Shown: positions 23,913-35,735, counted from the first letter of the stretch. The stretch is 64,000 bases of DNA from Clavaria fumosa (GCA_951802425.1 OX637803.1:806001-870000), one strand, 5' to 3'. Notes: a model not told the origin generated them from the sequence alone. Made by a program: numbers and translations.

Positions 23913-24933
23913 CTACCGAACATTAGTCCCTCCTAAGCCAGCACTACGTCTCATGGACCCAAGATTCGAAGGTCCGCGTGAGGACCCTTCCTGTCTATCA
24001 TCTTGGCTCTGTGTGCGCCGCCCGCCTCCAAAGAAGGAACCGGCAGAACCGGCGGGTGGGGTCTGTCTTAGCATATCCCGTTCCCAATCCCAAGCCGTGG
24101 GCTGCGCAGTGCCACGGTTCAGTAACGTCGCTCCAAGTCCGCCGAGAGCAGCCCCGCTCCAGAAACCTGGACGCCAGCCGGTACCGTCGTTATCAGATTG
24201 GGGCTTAGAGTATGAATACGGAGGTGGTGGGTCGTATGGGTGGCTCCCGGGAAACCGACCACCTGAAGGAGGATCACGGGGGCGAGGCCGAGAATTGTTC
24301 GTCGTTCGGGCAGAGGTATCGCCGCCCCGACAAGAGCTGATGACACCGTAAACGATCAGGAGCAGAAATGCGCTCCAAAGGACCGTGAAAATAACGTGAG
24401 GCAGATCCCATGCTGCAGGTTGATGGTAAGCAATAATTTCCTTAGATTAGAGTAGGAACCGATACTTGCATGATGGAGAGATATGCGAATCCGGGCTGCG
24501 AAGAACGCTCGGAACTTGGACAAGGTGGTACTCCAACCCACAAGACCCTAAACCATTTCGCTTTGAATTCAGTTTGAGAGAAGAACGACGCAACAACAGA
24601 CCTTTCAGGATGTAGGGGTCCCCCGGCTTTGACCAACCTTCGCACGAGACTTCCACTCGTCCGAACCGCAGAGTCTCCGGTAGATCTGCTTCGCACTAGA
24701 GAGCAAATAAACTATCGCACGGGCGCGCGAGCGCGGCAGGGATAGCATACCTTCCAGTCTATTTCAGCTCCCTCCCCACCCACGTTATGACATCGCACGA
24801 CGTCTGGCGTGTACAACTTGCAGGGCTTCCCTACGCAAGTGAGCTGCTGTATAGGACTTGAGCGCTTTCCTCGAGTCTCAGCATCTTTGTAGAATGTGAG
24901 TGACTGAATGCCAGCGAGGGCGACGCGAGACAT
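23913..24933 (-). CDS. SARAF: SARAF homologue (store-operated calcium entry regulator)
   Basis: Type I membrane protein of the SARAF/TMEM66 family, which in animals sits in the ER and turns off store-operated calcium entry. Exons include 24933-24751, and the rest continue in frame to the stop at 23913. The luminal domain has IQSLTFYKDAETRG, QQLTCVGKPCKLYTPDVVRC, CEADLPETLRFGRVEVSCEG and GSCGLEYHLV with the family's conserved cysteines. One membrane span (LPHVIFTVLWSAFLLLIVYGV) follows, then a Pro/Gly/Tyr-rich cytosolic tail with GFWSGAALGGLGATLL. At the ATG used here the protein lacks the expected signal peptide. A non-ATG frame and a possible 5' exon lie just upstream, so the true N-terminus is uncertain. 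It is head to head with MetRS. Confidence 0.87.
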
Positions 24934-25087
24934 GGTGGGCAAAACCGAGCTTGAAGGTGTACACGTTGACAACGCACAGTCTCAGGCCATGCGCCATTCC
25001 ACGTGACTTACAGCGGTCCAAAGCAGAAGCGTGAAACTCGCAGTCGCAGAAGAACGATCTACAAGATGACACAGAACATCAGGTCCG

Positions 25088-27789
25088 ATGGTGGTGTACT
25101 GCGGGTGACTCCTCCTCCAGGCCAGGGTGCAATGTGATTGCAGTATTTCTCGCGGTTTCCGCTCATCCTCGCTGAGCGATTCGTTGTTCAGATTGCCAAA
25201 GCCAGGCGAGACCAATATCTTAGTCACATCAGCATTACCGTACTGTAATAACGTCCCGCATCTCGGTGGGTATTTTCTTGCTTCCCACATAGATGTGTGT
25301 AATCCCATCTGCAGGGAATATCATTGGTAGCACGTTGAGCGCGGACGTTTTTAGCAGGTATGTCAAGCGTCCATCTTGTCGTGTACAAACCCTGATTCTG
25401 CATTATCATTTTTAGATACAGCCGTATGTCACTTGTCAACGCAGTGGTTGATGATAACTCACAACGTAACAGGGACGAGGAATAGACAAACACTATATAT
25501 CTGCGGCACAGACGAGTATGGGACGGCTACTGAAACGCAAGCTTTGAAGGAAGGCATTACAGCAAACCAGCTTTGCGACAAATACTACCCTCTGCATAAA
25601 GAGACCTATGAGTGGTTTGAGATTGGGTGAGTTTCACTACGAATCGTTTGCTCTACAGTGCATAGCAAAACGGTCGGCAGGTTTGATCATTTTGGACGGA
25701 CATCAACACCATTACATACTGAGTCCGTCCTTACGCTAGCTTCTCCAGTCGTTCCCCCGTCACTTAGTCTACCTTGACTAGGATTACTCAATCTTTCTAC
25801 AATAACTTACGGAAGAATGGTTACCTCCAAAAGCAAGACAAGGAGCAGACGTACTGTGAAGGTTGTCAAAAGTCAGCCACGCTCCTTTTCCTGTTTTGCC
25901 TATTGTTGACAGGCTTGTCAGATTTTTGGCGGACCGTTTCGTTGAAGGAGTCTGCCCACACTGCGGTTTCGTGGTACTTAAGTTGATCTTCTTCTACTCG
26001 TTTTGCTTACTGTGCCTCAGGACGCACGAGGCGACCAATGCGACGGCTGCAGTCGGACGCTCGACGCGGTCGAGCTTCTTAAGCCTCGTTGTCTCATTGA
26101 TAAAACTCATCAAGTGGTCACCCGAATCTCGCAACACATGTACTTCAAGCTAGACGCGATACAGTCCCGCACTGAAGAATGGATAAAGCGGTCTTGGAAA
26201 GCTGGCAAATGGTCACCTAACCAAGTCATCAATGCAGAAGGAGAGATCGTGGATGCTCGCCTGAAAAGCGGACTCCTGCCGACCGCTATCACTCGAGATT
26301 TGACCTGGGGTGTTCCCGTCCCTGCAGAGGATGGTGAAGACGACGAGGGGATGAAGGGCAAAGTATTGTGTATGACTATTTTTCTGTGAATTTTTTCCAA
26401 TGCTGATGAGTTGACTAGATGTCTGGGTGAGATCTTTTGCACACCGAATAGCCTTATTACCGACCTGACGTTCTTTAGTTTGATGCCCCCATCGGTTACC
26501 CAAGCATTACTGCCAATTACACCCCAGAGTGGAAACAATGGTGGCTTGATTCCCAGAATATCCGTTTGTACCAGTTTATGGGCAAAGATAATGCTTACTT
26601 CCATACTGTCTACTTCCCGTCCATGCAACTTGGCGACGGACGCAATTGGACAACCCTCCATCATCTCTCAACCACGGGTGAGATATGCGTCTATTTTTTG
26701 TGGGGCTAGTGTGCTCATTTTGAACAGAATGGCTCAACTATGAAGGAGGCAAGTTTTCGAAGAGCAAGAATCGCGGGGTCTTTGGAGCCTCAGCTAAAGA
26801 AACCGGCATTCCTGCTTCGGTATGGCGTTATTACCTTCTCTCCACACGGCCAGAAACTGCAGATGCTATGTTTTCGTGGACTGACATTGTAAGTTATCTC
26901 TTAGTTGTTTGCATACAAACGTCTGACATGACATCAGGTGACTGCGAATAATAGCATCTTACTAAACAAGTTTGTTCCGTTCTCCTTCTCTGCTGAATAG
27001 ACCGTTCATCGAATTTTTAGCTTTGGCAACTTCGTGAATCGCGCCCTGAAGTTTGTCGCCTCTCAATACAATGGTATCATACCCGAAAGCGGAGATGTGC
27101 CAGGTTCCTATTCAGTCGAAGACCAAATTGATGGCGAATTCTTCTCAGCCGTGAATGCACTCATCAAAGAGTTTGCCGAGGCCATGGACTCCGTCAAGAT
27201 ACGGCTTGGACTACAGACGGTCATGCTCGTCTCCAATCGCGGCAATACTTACCTGCAATCCTCTGGCTTGAACAAAACATTGATGGAGAAAAATCCTAAG
27301 CGCTGCGCGCAGGTTGTCTCGCGGGCGATCGATCTCATCTACGTCTTGTCTGTCCTTGTGTATCCATTCATGCCAACGACCTCGGAGGCCATTCTTGCGC
27401 AATTAAATGCACCAGCACGAGCTGTCCCGCAGACCCTGTGTCACGACATCTTCGGGGGACACACGATCGGGAAGCCTGCGCACCTGTTCAAGCGGATTGA
27501 TGAAAAGATGGCCGACGTGTGGAGATCCAAATTTGGCGGGAACGAAGCCGCCGAAAAGCCCCCCGGTGTTGATGGATTGGCTCCCGTCGCCGCCAGCAAA
27601 GGGGCAAGGGCCAAACAAGACTCTCCCGAGGTTGTGGCCATGGCAGGCAGGGTTGCGGTGCAAGCTGATGTAGTGCGGGCACTCAAGGCGCAGACGCCCA
27701 GAACAAAAGAATTAGAGTCTCAGATTGCTGCAGCCGTGTCGGAATTGAAGAAGCTCAAGAGTGAATTGGCGAAATTAGAGTATCCATAG
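25088..27789 (+). CDS. MES1: Methionyl-tRNA synthetase, cytosolic
   Basis: Class I aminoacyl-tRNA synthetase charging tRNA-Met. A 17-nt first coding exon (MVVYCG) joins after a ~105-bp intron to [26 protein letters not shown], whose HLGN is the HIGH signature. Next come [15 protein letters not shown], two CxxC knuckles (CEGCQK, CPHCGF and QCDGC), DLTWGVPVP, the strand [14 protein letters not shown] and the KMSKS-like loop KFSKS. The anticodon-binding domain follows ([16 protein letters not shown]). The C-terminus carries an Ala/Lys helical hairpin ([21 protein letters not shown]) like tRNA-binding appendices. Exon 26419-26426 is only 8 nt and encodes the YVW of YVWFDAP. About 14 exons in all. 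The tiny first exon is the weakest part. Confidence 0.95.
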
Positions 27790-27945
27790 AGATAGAGCCT
27801 CCATCTCATAGAGGGAAAATACCGATTCCTGTACTGCCAAAATCTGTGTACTGTAGAAGGCATTGTAGAACAGAACTCTGTTTTGTGGCTTAGTCAGATT
27901 GAGTTCGCGCAAGTCTTCCTGCCCTTGTGCAGAATTATCCGAACC

Positions 27946-28979
27946 ATGTCGTCGATGCAGGCTTACCTGGCCGAGAAATACATGTCTGGTGTCAAGGCAG
28001 AAGCAATCCTGGCTCGCGTAGCTCCTGAGAAAAAGAAGAAGCGGAAAGGAGTCGCGACACCGACTACGTCTATCGTTCGCGACGAAGATGCTGGATGGGG
28101 CGACGAAGGTCGGGAGGAGGAAGACATATCCGAAGCGGTTATTGCTCCAGACAGAGGGTTCAAGAAACGCAAAGCGGCCAGCAACTGGACGAGAATCACA
28201 TCAGAAGGCATCAAAGAACGGTCCCCGACACCACCACCTGCAGATGACGAGAAACCCGTAGTTGTCGAGGACCCCGCCTCTACGTCTCGGGCTCAATTTA
28301 CTGGGGGTCTCATGACGTCCGAACAGCTCCGGAGGACACGGTCTAAGGCCCCAACTCTACAGATATCAAATGACGAGATGACCGCAGCACAAGAGACAGT
28401 GTACCGTGACGCTTCAGGCCGGCGAATAGACACCAAGGCGGAGCGCGCGGAGGCTGCTCGTAAAAAACGAGAACGAGAGGAGCAAGAAGCACAAAAAATG
28501 GAGTGGGGAAAAGGTTTAGTGCAGCGCGAGCAGGAGGAGCGCCGTAAACAAGATCTGGAGAAGGCGAAACGGACACAATTTACGCGGCACGCAGATGACG
28601 AAGAGCTCAACGAGGAGCTCAAAGCGCAGGAGCGCTGGAATGATCCTGCTGCCGCTTTTCTGACGGTGCGCTTCCTTGTATTTCAAAGCTTTGCTTTAAC
28701 TCTTACGTGTTCGAATGCAGAAAAAGAAGTCAAAAGGCCCTCGAAGACCCGAATATACTGGACCGCCTCCTCCCCCCAATCGGTTTGGTATCAATCCAGG
28801 GTACAGGTGGGACGGTGTAGGTGTGTTGCGACCCCCTCATACAAATACATAGCGTCATTCCTGATGCATTACTGGATATAGATCGCAGCAATGGTTTCGA
28901 GAAGAAATACTTCCAGCGCCTAAACGAAAGGAACCGGAAGAAATATGAAAGTCATGTCTGGAGCGTCGAGGATATGTAG
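27946..28979 (+). CDS. CWC26: Pre-mRNA-splicing factor CWC26/BUD13
   Basis: Component of the RES complex of the activated spliceosome. Exons 27946-28665, 28721-28820 and 28882-28979 give about 305 residues. The N-terminus [12 protein letters not shown] is the conserved opening of the family. The middle is charged ([22 protein letters not shown]). The conserved C-terminus spans the last two exons: [31 protein letters not shown] and [16 protein letters not shown], ending WSVEDM. The gene lies only 156 bp after MetRS on the same strand. Confidence 0.95.
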
Positions 28980-29513
28980 CAGCAGCCTATGTGAGTGACC
29001 TCTGCGCTTAGACAGTGTATGCTTTTGTTGAAAAAACGAATATCATTCGCATAGTCTTCGATGCATCTATGCATTCGTGCCGTGGCTTCACAGCGGAGCA
29101 GACTCTCTGCTAGCGTCGGACCGCGGGCGCATCAGCGCGTCATGTCCAACACAATCATCCTCGGGGTGACCTCCCAGAAGCCGTCTACGCAAGTCAGATG
29201 GCGCTGTCTGAATGAGTGGGTATCTATGCAAATACCATACTGTTACAATGTCCTCTACACTTCAGGCTCCTTTTGTAAATTCGCTAGGCACCAGAGCCGC
29301 CATCTGTGCCACAGCATGTGGGGCAATATAAACGAGACGAGAAATCCTCAACACCCACGCAACAGAAATGAATTTCGCACGCGAAAGAGCTCAAAGTTCG
29401 CGTTTATGTCGTGATTGAACTCACTATGAGCCACAAAAACTGACTGTGGGCTTCAGCCACGGCACACCTGCGAACCCTGAGCTCTCTCATGTTTCGAACA
29501 AAATTGGTGGGTG
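28980..29513. other. Convergent intergenic region with one doubtful small gene
   Basis: 534 bp between the stops of CWC26 and the HSP20-like gene. On the plus strand, 29061 to about 29330 can be read as two exons giving a peptide with SNTIILGVTSQKPSTQ and APFVNSLGTRAAICA, with GT-AG borders. It resembles no family securely, so I do not call it a gene. Confidence 0.3.
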
Positions 29514-30502
29514 CTATGATGGCTGAGGTCTGGAGCTAGTGCCTTGTGCCTTTGGTCGTGCATGGGCCCTCACTGAGCGCATGTTGGGATACGTCAATGT
29601 GAGACGTCGATCCATATTGGCATGGACTTCTTCGAACTTGAATGAAAGACGCTCATTAGGTACTAGCGACATGATGGCACTGAGTAAGGACAACGAACCT
29701 TCGTGCCTTCTGGTAGCGGAATCGTTCGGCTCTCTTTATTCTCCTTACTCTCCCGAACCAGTCGGCCATCCTCCTCCCGTTCGGTGACATGGACCGTCTG
29801 CCAGGTCACGACGAGTCGATTGCGTTGATAGCTAATGTGCACATCTTGTTTCTTGATCCCGGGTAAGTCAAATATGGCCGTGACCTAGTGGTTTCACGTC
29901 TATCGTTGAGACTGTGAGGCTTGGACGCATTGCGCCGAACACGTACCGTGGTGCCATCTGGAGATTCCCGGAACGTGCAGCTGCGGAAACAGCAAGAACT
30001 CAGTTTGAGTCCGAGACGTGTGGAAGAACGAAAGTTGAAGAGTGAGAAAAAGAGAGACTGACTGCGATGACTTCTTCTTCAAAACCTGTTTGGTGTTTTC
30101 GACCACTGGGGCGGCAGGGCGCACAGGTGCATTTGCACGTGGAGGAGGAGGGAAGTGATCAGGTCCTTCCAGGGACTTGACCTTGGGGCGAGATTTGGCT
30201 TCCTTGAGCTCCTTCTCGTGACGCAGGCTGTCCCACAACTGATCGAGGGACTCAAAATCTGGCGGGGTGAGGGGAGCGTCAAAGGAGCCATCGGATGAGC
30301 CCTGTGGAGTCGAAAATGGCTCGGGAGCTGGAGGTCTTTCTGTGTAGGGCGTCGGAAAGTTCAGGCCCGTCACTGCGGAATTGATGGGCGTAGATTTATC
30401 GACGTAGTTTTTTCCGCCGCCATGGTGGTTGTCTGTGCGCTCGAACGGGCGGCCTGGGGCGTCTCTAGGCAATGCCAGGGGAGGCGCCGTGGGACGAGGC
30501 AT
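29514..30502 (-). CDS. HSP20/alpha-crystallin-fold protein with disordered N-terminus
   Basis: Four exons. The first (30502-30063) encodes a Pro-rich, probably disordered region with RPTAPPLALPRDAPGRP and SLDQLWDSLRHEKELKEAK. The later exons encode a compact beta domain: CTFRESPDGTTVTAIFDLPG, KKQDVHISYQRNRLVVTWQT, the charged loop REEDGRLVRESKENKE, SRTIPLPEGTKFEEV and NMDRRLTLTYPN. The order of strands, the IFDLPG entry and the late L-T-L-T-Y motif match small heat-shock and p23-like folds. It could be a chaperone or a co-chaperone-like adaptor; the canonical I-x-I tail is not evident. No targeting signal is visible. Confidence 0.78.
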
Positions 30503-31192
30503 TAGAGAGGTATGTGGGGTAGAAAGTGAGGCAGCGATCGCAACGACGGGGGGTGTCGTGGCCGTTCGTCCGAGAAGGCTAGACTCGTTTTTTCCTCTCT
30601 TGACCTGCTAGGGCAAATGGTAGCGTCGTAAAGGACGAGGAGGCCAGGGGCCAGGTTTTGATGGAATTTGGCAACAGAGGGCTGTCCACGCCTGCCGATG
30701 CTCACGAGGTTTGGTATGCCTGTCACGGCGCCAACCGGGGCAGGGACCATCAGTACCATTGCACCATTGTTCGTCCTCTGGCATAGTTAGCCAAAGATGG
30801 TTAAGGAGCGACACGGTCCGCGTTTGAGGCAAGCAAACCTAGTTGACGGGCGCTTGGAGACCTTTTCCGCGTCGATTCCTCTAGCCTCAAACATAGCGAA
30901 GGTGGAACTTACAGTAGTGAACGGATACCAGTGGATAATTGTCGTCTGCGCCCGTTAGCCTCGTTGCCGACATGCGCGTCGATTTTGAGTCTCGTTTTAC
31001 CTCACTCTGCGAGCGGTTAAGCGCAGGTTGTCGGATCGCCGCCTCGTGGAGATGGTGCAGCACGTCGTACAGTGCGGTACTAGGCTATTCGTGGCGTCGC
31101 AAACGAGACAGCATGCTACTGTAACACCATTCACATCTACGAGTACGATAACCGGCGATGAGGAGATAGACTTCCGCTATGCCTGCCCACCT
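30503..31192. other. Intergenic region, no gene recognised
   Basis: 690 bp between two minus-strand genes. Minus-strand frames run from about 30502 to 30832 but lack conserved features. The right part should hold the 3' end of the cyclotransferase-like transcript and the left part the promoter of the HSP20-like gene. Confidence 0.4.
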
Positions 31193-31909
31193 TCATTCGA
31201 CCTGCCGTCGTTCGAACTCTTCGAAATAATAGTTGCTCTCTGAACCAGGCCCAACCCACTTGCCGACGTGATGGTTCATGAACTCGTCGTACGACCAGAG
31301 CTCGCCAGAGACAAGTGACGTCGAACCGGTCCAAATATACGACTCGCAGTCCACAGTGGTCGACATTGCCAGCGCGTCGAGGGCGCATTGAACAGGTGTG
31401 TCAAGAAGGACGGCGAACGGGCCTAACGGCCGAACCAACACGCGCTGCCTCGTATACACCTTGGATGGTGCATGCGATTGCTAGTCCTGTATTGTGGCGG
31501 CGGGCACACTCACGTCGTTCTCGAAGTCATCAAGGAGCCGCATGTCCTCGACAGTGAACCCCGTTACTAGCGTACCTCGCACGCATCTCTCTTCTGGGCT
31601 TAGATTTCGGTTAAATAGTTGCTTGGACTGCGAATAAGGCAGAATGCCAGGATAGTCTACGCCCTTGAAAATTGGACTTAGCAGGTATCCTCTTTCTATC
31701 TGGGCCTCTCTACTCACTTTAATGCGATGGCGAGTGAATTCCTGTTGGAAGATGTTCTGTATTTCGCCTAAGTCTAGCAAATGGTTTCTCACCGATAGGA
31801 CAGCAGGACAAGCTCTGAGGTGTGTTCCATCGTTTCCTATGACTCTCTTGAGGATGCTAGGGTGCATCAACGTGCCGTACACGAACACAGACTTTAACGA
31901 ATCTTGCAT
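31193..31909 (-). CDS. Gamma-glutamylcyclotransferase-like / AIG2-family protein
   Basis: Two exons (31909-31514 and 31459-31193) give about 220 residues. The opening SVFVYGTLMHPSILKRVIG holds the YGTL substrate-binding loop of the cyclotransferase fold. Further on are GYLLSPIFKGVDYPGILPY, GTLVTGFTVEDMRLLDDFE, with the acidic residues typical of the active site region (DDFEND), then YTRQRVLV, and GELWSYDEFMNHHVGKWVG near the end. Family members release 5-oxoproline from gamma-glutamyl compounds, including glutathione or gamma-glutamylamines. Which one is used cannot be read. It starts 98 bp from, and opposite to, the class V PLP enzyme gene. Confidence 0.87.
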
Positions 31910-32007
31910 AGCAAGAGGATGAGCTGTACCCGCGCGCTATCCTCGCCGTGAGACAGCCTCCGAGAGTCTGAATTCCCGAGTGCCTGTCGCTGTATCGTTA
32001 TCTCATC

Positions 32008-33760
32008 ATGCACCACCCCCCAAGGTTTCCGTTGGAACCTCCACCAGAGTTTGGCCATGAAATGCTCAAGTATTTCGGTTTCGACTCCAAGTATACGAAT
32101 TTGAATAACGGTGTGTGCGAGATACCTTCATTTCATCACCTCAAACTCATCCGTGGACACAGGCTCGTACGGCTCCCTCCCACTGCCAGTGCGCGCAACG
32201 TGCGATGACCTCGCAACGCAAGTCGAGGCTAACCCCGATCTCTTCATGCGACGTCGTTTCTTGCCACTCCTTGCCGACGTCCGCGCGCGCCTCGCGTGCC
32301 TCGTTGGTGCCGCACACGCTGATGAGTGCGTCATGGTCCCCAACGTGTCCCACGGGCTCAACACCGTTCTGCGCAACGTGGAATGGGCGCCGGGCGACGT
32401 CATCATTACAAGTGAGTTTCCACGCTCACTTGCCTTTCGCGAACGTCCAACACGAATCCGTTAAGCATCCACCACTTATGATTCCATCTCCCGCACCGCA
32501 CAATATTTGGCGGATACACCACCACATCCGTCCATCTCCATGCTCAAATTGCGCTTCCCAAGTTCTCGCTCAGAAATCCTCTCCTTGTTTCGCACGCATA
32601 TCCGCTCTATTCCACGTACCACCACAAGCTCAGCCCAGCCATGCAAGATCGCTGCAATCATAGACAGCATCGTGGCTCTCCCAGGCATTTTGCTGCCCTG
32701 GCAAGAAATGGTTCGCATCTGTCGTGAAGAAGGCGTGCTGAGTATCGTCGATGCAGCGCACTCCATTGGCCAGGAGGTTGACATTAATCTCGGGCAAGTA
32801 CAGCCAGACTTCTGGGTCTCGGTTCGTGGTTATGATTGTGCCCGCAAGGCGTACTTGATCCGAAGGAGCCTATGACGCTAGAACTGTCACAAGTGGTTGT
32901 TTGCAAAGCGCACTTGTGCTATCCTTTACGTCCCTAAACGGTTAATGTTGCCCCTCTCTTTTCTAATTCCTTCGCTCATTGTGCAGTCTCCAGTAATCAG
33001 CATATCATTAGGTCAACGTTTCCGACGTCGTACGCCTACGAGTCACCGCAGGTTCCCGATCGAGATAACTTTGTGGCACAATTTGATTGTGAATCTTGTC
33101 ACCCCACTCCGCTGCGGCTTCTTAGTGTTCTGACTCAGGGCCCTCCACTACGGATCCCGTGCCTTATCTCAGCGTCATGGCAGGTGATCGACGCTTCCAC
33201 GCGACGACTCGATTGTTTGATTGACGACCCTACGCAGCACTCGACTTCCGGAGTTGGCTTGGCGGCGAGGCAAAGATCAACGATTACTGCCATTCGCTCG
33301 CTGTAGCAGGAGGGAGGCGTCTTGCTTGGTTGCTTGGAACGCGCGTCATGGACGAGAGCAACGAATTGACCGCTAACATGGTTGGTGTGGATCATCAACG
33401 CAACGGAAGTTTTGACATCCCTGAAACCTCCACGGAGCAGACCAACGTCGAATTGCCCGTCCCTGGTACAGTGAAGTGGAGCGCGGAAGTTGACGAGTTA
33501 TTTCGGTACAAGCTATTAGAGGAATTATTCGTCTGGGCGGTGCCTTTTGTTCACGACGAACGATGGTGGATTAGGTGCTGTGCGCAAATTTGGAACGAGG
33601 TTAGGAACATGGTGTGCGATAGTCTGGTTCCGATATGATGCTGACTTGGGTTGTCGTGCAGATATCCGATTTTGACGTGTTAGCGAGAGCATTAACCGAC
33701 GTTTGTGAGGAAATCAGGAAGAATGACTCAGCAATCCGACACGCTGGCAGCTCAAGATAG
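32008..33760 (+). CDS. Class V PLP-dependent enzyme (isopenicillin N epimerase / Egt2-like)
   Basis: Fold-type I, PLP-dependent lyase or aminotransferase of class V. About nine exons. Landmarks: FGHEMLKYFGFDSKYTNLNN, GSYGSLPLPV, NVSHGLNTVLRNVEW, ISTTYDSISRTAQY-type strand (STTYDSISRTAQYLA), the PLP-pocket block GVLSIVDAAHSIGQ with Asp and His, and NCHKWLFAKRTCAILYVP whose Lys is expected to hold the cofactor. The small domain has LPVPGTVKW, WAVPFVHDERWWIRC and DFDVLARALTDVCEEI. In fungi this group includes the hercynylcysteine sulfoxide lyase of ergothioneine synthesis, but related enzymes act on other cysteine derivatives. The start at 32008 opens a Pro-rich lead just before the conserved first helix. 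Confidence 0.88.
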
Positions 33761-34316
33761 CACACAGAACGCGTGTCAGAGCTTCATTGGGCCTATGGCG
33801 CAATATTCCACGAGGATTATCACACAGCTGACGCATGTGATTGTGGCATAAACGCATGAGAGCTGTCGTATGGTCTCGCCGTGTGGCGCATTCGCGTCTG
33901 TAGAGAGTTGCCCTCTAGAATTCCAAGCGTTCGCACGCTGCAATCGCGACCCCATCGAGAGCGTTTCAATGCGATTACTTTGCGCCCACCTTCAGGGTCG
34001 AAGCTCGCTCGGAAGCCCGGGCCTGATCCGTTTGTCAGATGAATGATCAGCGCGAAGGCATATTTTGGTCGTTGGCCTCATCTGATAATGCAGCGGCCAA
34101 AGGTCTAAAAAGTGTTGCTTGACGAACTTCTGCCTTGTTGGATGCTTCCATGGCTTTTGTTGCTTTTCCGATGGCGGGAGAATGAAGCGGGGGAGTGTCA
34201 CAGCCACAGTGTAACAGGGATATCACGTGTCATGTCGACGTCATAGTCACTGTGACCTTTATAAAACCCCAACAACACTTGTTCCCCCTCTCTCTCTCAC
34301 CCATAACATCTCTGCC
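33761..34316. other. Intergenic region, no gene recognised
   Basis: 556 bp between two plus-strand genes. The right end holds a clear TATA box and a CT-rich stretch. No exon was seen in the rest. Confidence 0.4.
34258..34266 (+). promoter_or_regulatory. TATA box of the small unknown gene at 34317
   Basis: TTTATAAAA lies about 50 bp before the start codon and is followed by a CT-rich stretch, a common fungal core-promoter layout. Confidence 0.6.
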
Positions 34317-35107
34317 ATGTCTCTCGACACCGTAATATTTGCCACCGTGAATGCCGCCAAACGGTCTCTTGGCACTCGTCGCTCAGCCCGCATTGGCAAT
34401 TCGATGTTGAGGATTGTAACATCGAGGAATTATTATCCAAGGTATCACCGATCCATTTAAATCGTCAAGTTTACGGCCTGACTTCCTGTGGAGCACTACG
34501 CACAATAATGACCCAGCGGTATGTGCTCGCCCCTTACCCCTATCCGTGTATTGTCCACCCCTTAGCCTTCTTATCGTAGTTGCTCGAACTCGAGAAGTTA
34601 CGCAATCTTTCCAACCTTCAAGACAAAAGGTCCACCTCCCTAATCGATGCACCGGGTTGGAATGAAAGCTTGGCATCGGCATCGGAGGCTGCCGTCAAGG
34701 TCCGGTGAAAGTCATAGTTGTTGTCGTCCTATCCCAATTCACCTTTCCACGCAAGGCCGATCGTCTTAGCAGACACTCTGATCTAGCGGAGCTGCAGCGT
34801 AACACCGTCGAGCATCTGCAAACTCGCCGCATGTTCGATGCGGCTCCCAATCGAAATTCTTCCAACGAAGAACTTGAACGTGACGTTGTATCTGGACCGC
34901 TCTCCTCTCGCGGCACGTCACTCGTCCCTTGGTCGATTAGTCGCTCGTTTAATCATCGAGGTAACAGGGCAAGAAGAAAAGATTACAGAAGAAGATACCA
35001 CTGTGGTCACACGCGAAGAGATCCACGGTCCGCTTCGCAATGCCCCGTCTGTGAAGAAGAAGGTCGTTGAGGACAGCCATCGTGTTTCGGTCGAGGAAAA
35101 ATTCTAA
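34317..35107 (+). CDS. Small unknown protein, possibly mitochondrial
   Basis: No family recognised. The model needs five exons: MSLDTVIFATVNAAKRSLGTR (donor GTCGCT after 34376 or so), ITDPFKSSSLRPDFLWSTT, LLELEKLRNLSNLQDKR with STSLIDAPGWNESLASASE, then ADRLSRHSDLAELQRNTVEH and finally VTGQEEKITEEDTTVV ending VSVEEKF. Introns have GT-AG ends, and the joins remove all stop codons. The first exon is basic, hydroxylated and acid-poor, like an import presequence. The last exon is highly charged and helical. The block DAPGWNESLASASEA looks conserved. The first intron is the least certain join. Confidence 0.6.
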
Positions 35108-35735
35108 GCAGTCAGGTTGGTTCGCCCTATCGCATCGTTTTCAGATGGTCAAAATGTTTGCCACAGCTCTGCCGCCTCATTACAGCCAGCAAATAATTTA
35201 TGAGCTATCAAGAATCCTTGTGGTTTTTCCGCAGGCTGCACGACTTGAATCTGTCCTACACATGTATTCTGCCCAGGATTTCCAACTGACTTGAACGCGT
35301 CTGATATAACAACGCATTATCCTGATTCGTGGTTGTCTGGCCCTGAGTTACTGTACGTAAAGGCATTGCCGTTCCTGGCAGACCTGGAACGTACTGTTAT
35401 TATTATTTGATCAATGGCAAAACCCTAGCGCTCCTCACTGTTATCGAAGCAGTATAGCCCCATCTCAGAGCAGAGTCGTTAGTGGTTAGATCCGCTGAGC
35501 ACTTTCTCCAGAAGTAGTTGTAGCATTGGGCACGACACACCGAGCGTCCGTATGTTTGATCATCCTTTGTCTTAAAAAGAAAAAACAACATGCCAGTATA
35601 CAGACCTGAACTAATGTCCATCTCTTTATGTTTCATGAACACTTTACAAAAGAAGGAGTTTCGTACGTTCTAGGTACAGAAATAGGAGAGACGGAATGTG
35701 TGCGCAGCATTATTAACGGAGGGTAAGTATGTTTA
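35108..35735. other. Convergent 3' intergenic region, no gene recognised
   Basis: 628 bp between the small unknown gene and the PP2A gene. It should contain two polyadenylation regions. No coding exon was seen. Confidence 0.4.

Noticed and set aside
29061..29340. Possible two-exon mini-gene with SNTIILGVTSQ and APFVNSLGT
   Set aside because: Weak resemblance to thiolase N-termini only; too short and unsupported, between two convergent 3' ends.
34317..34445. Apparent double frameshift in the small unknown gene
   Set aside because: An intron with donor GTCGCT and acceptor CCAAG restores the frame without any frameshift, so no pseudogene call is needed.
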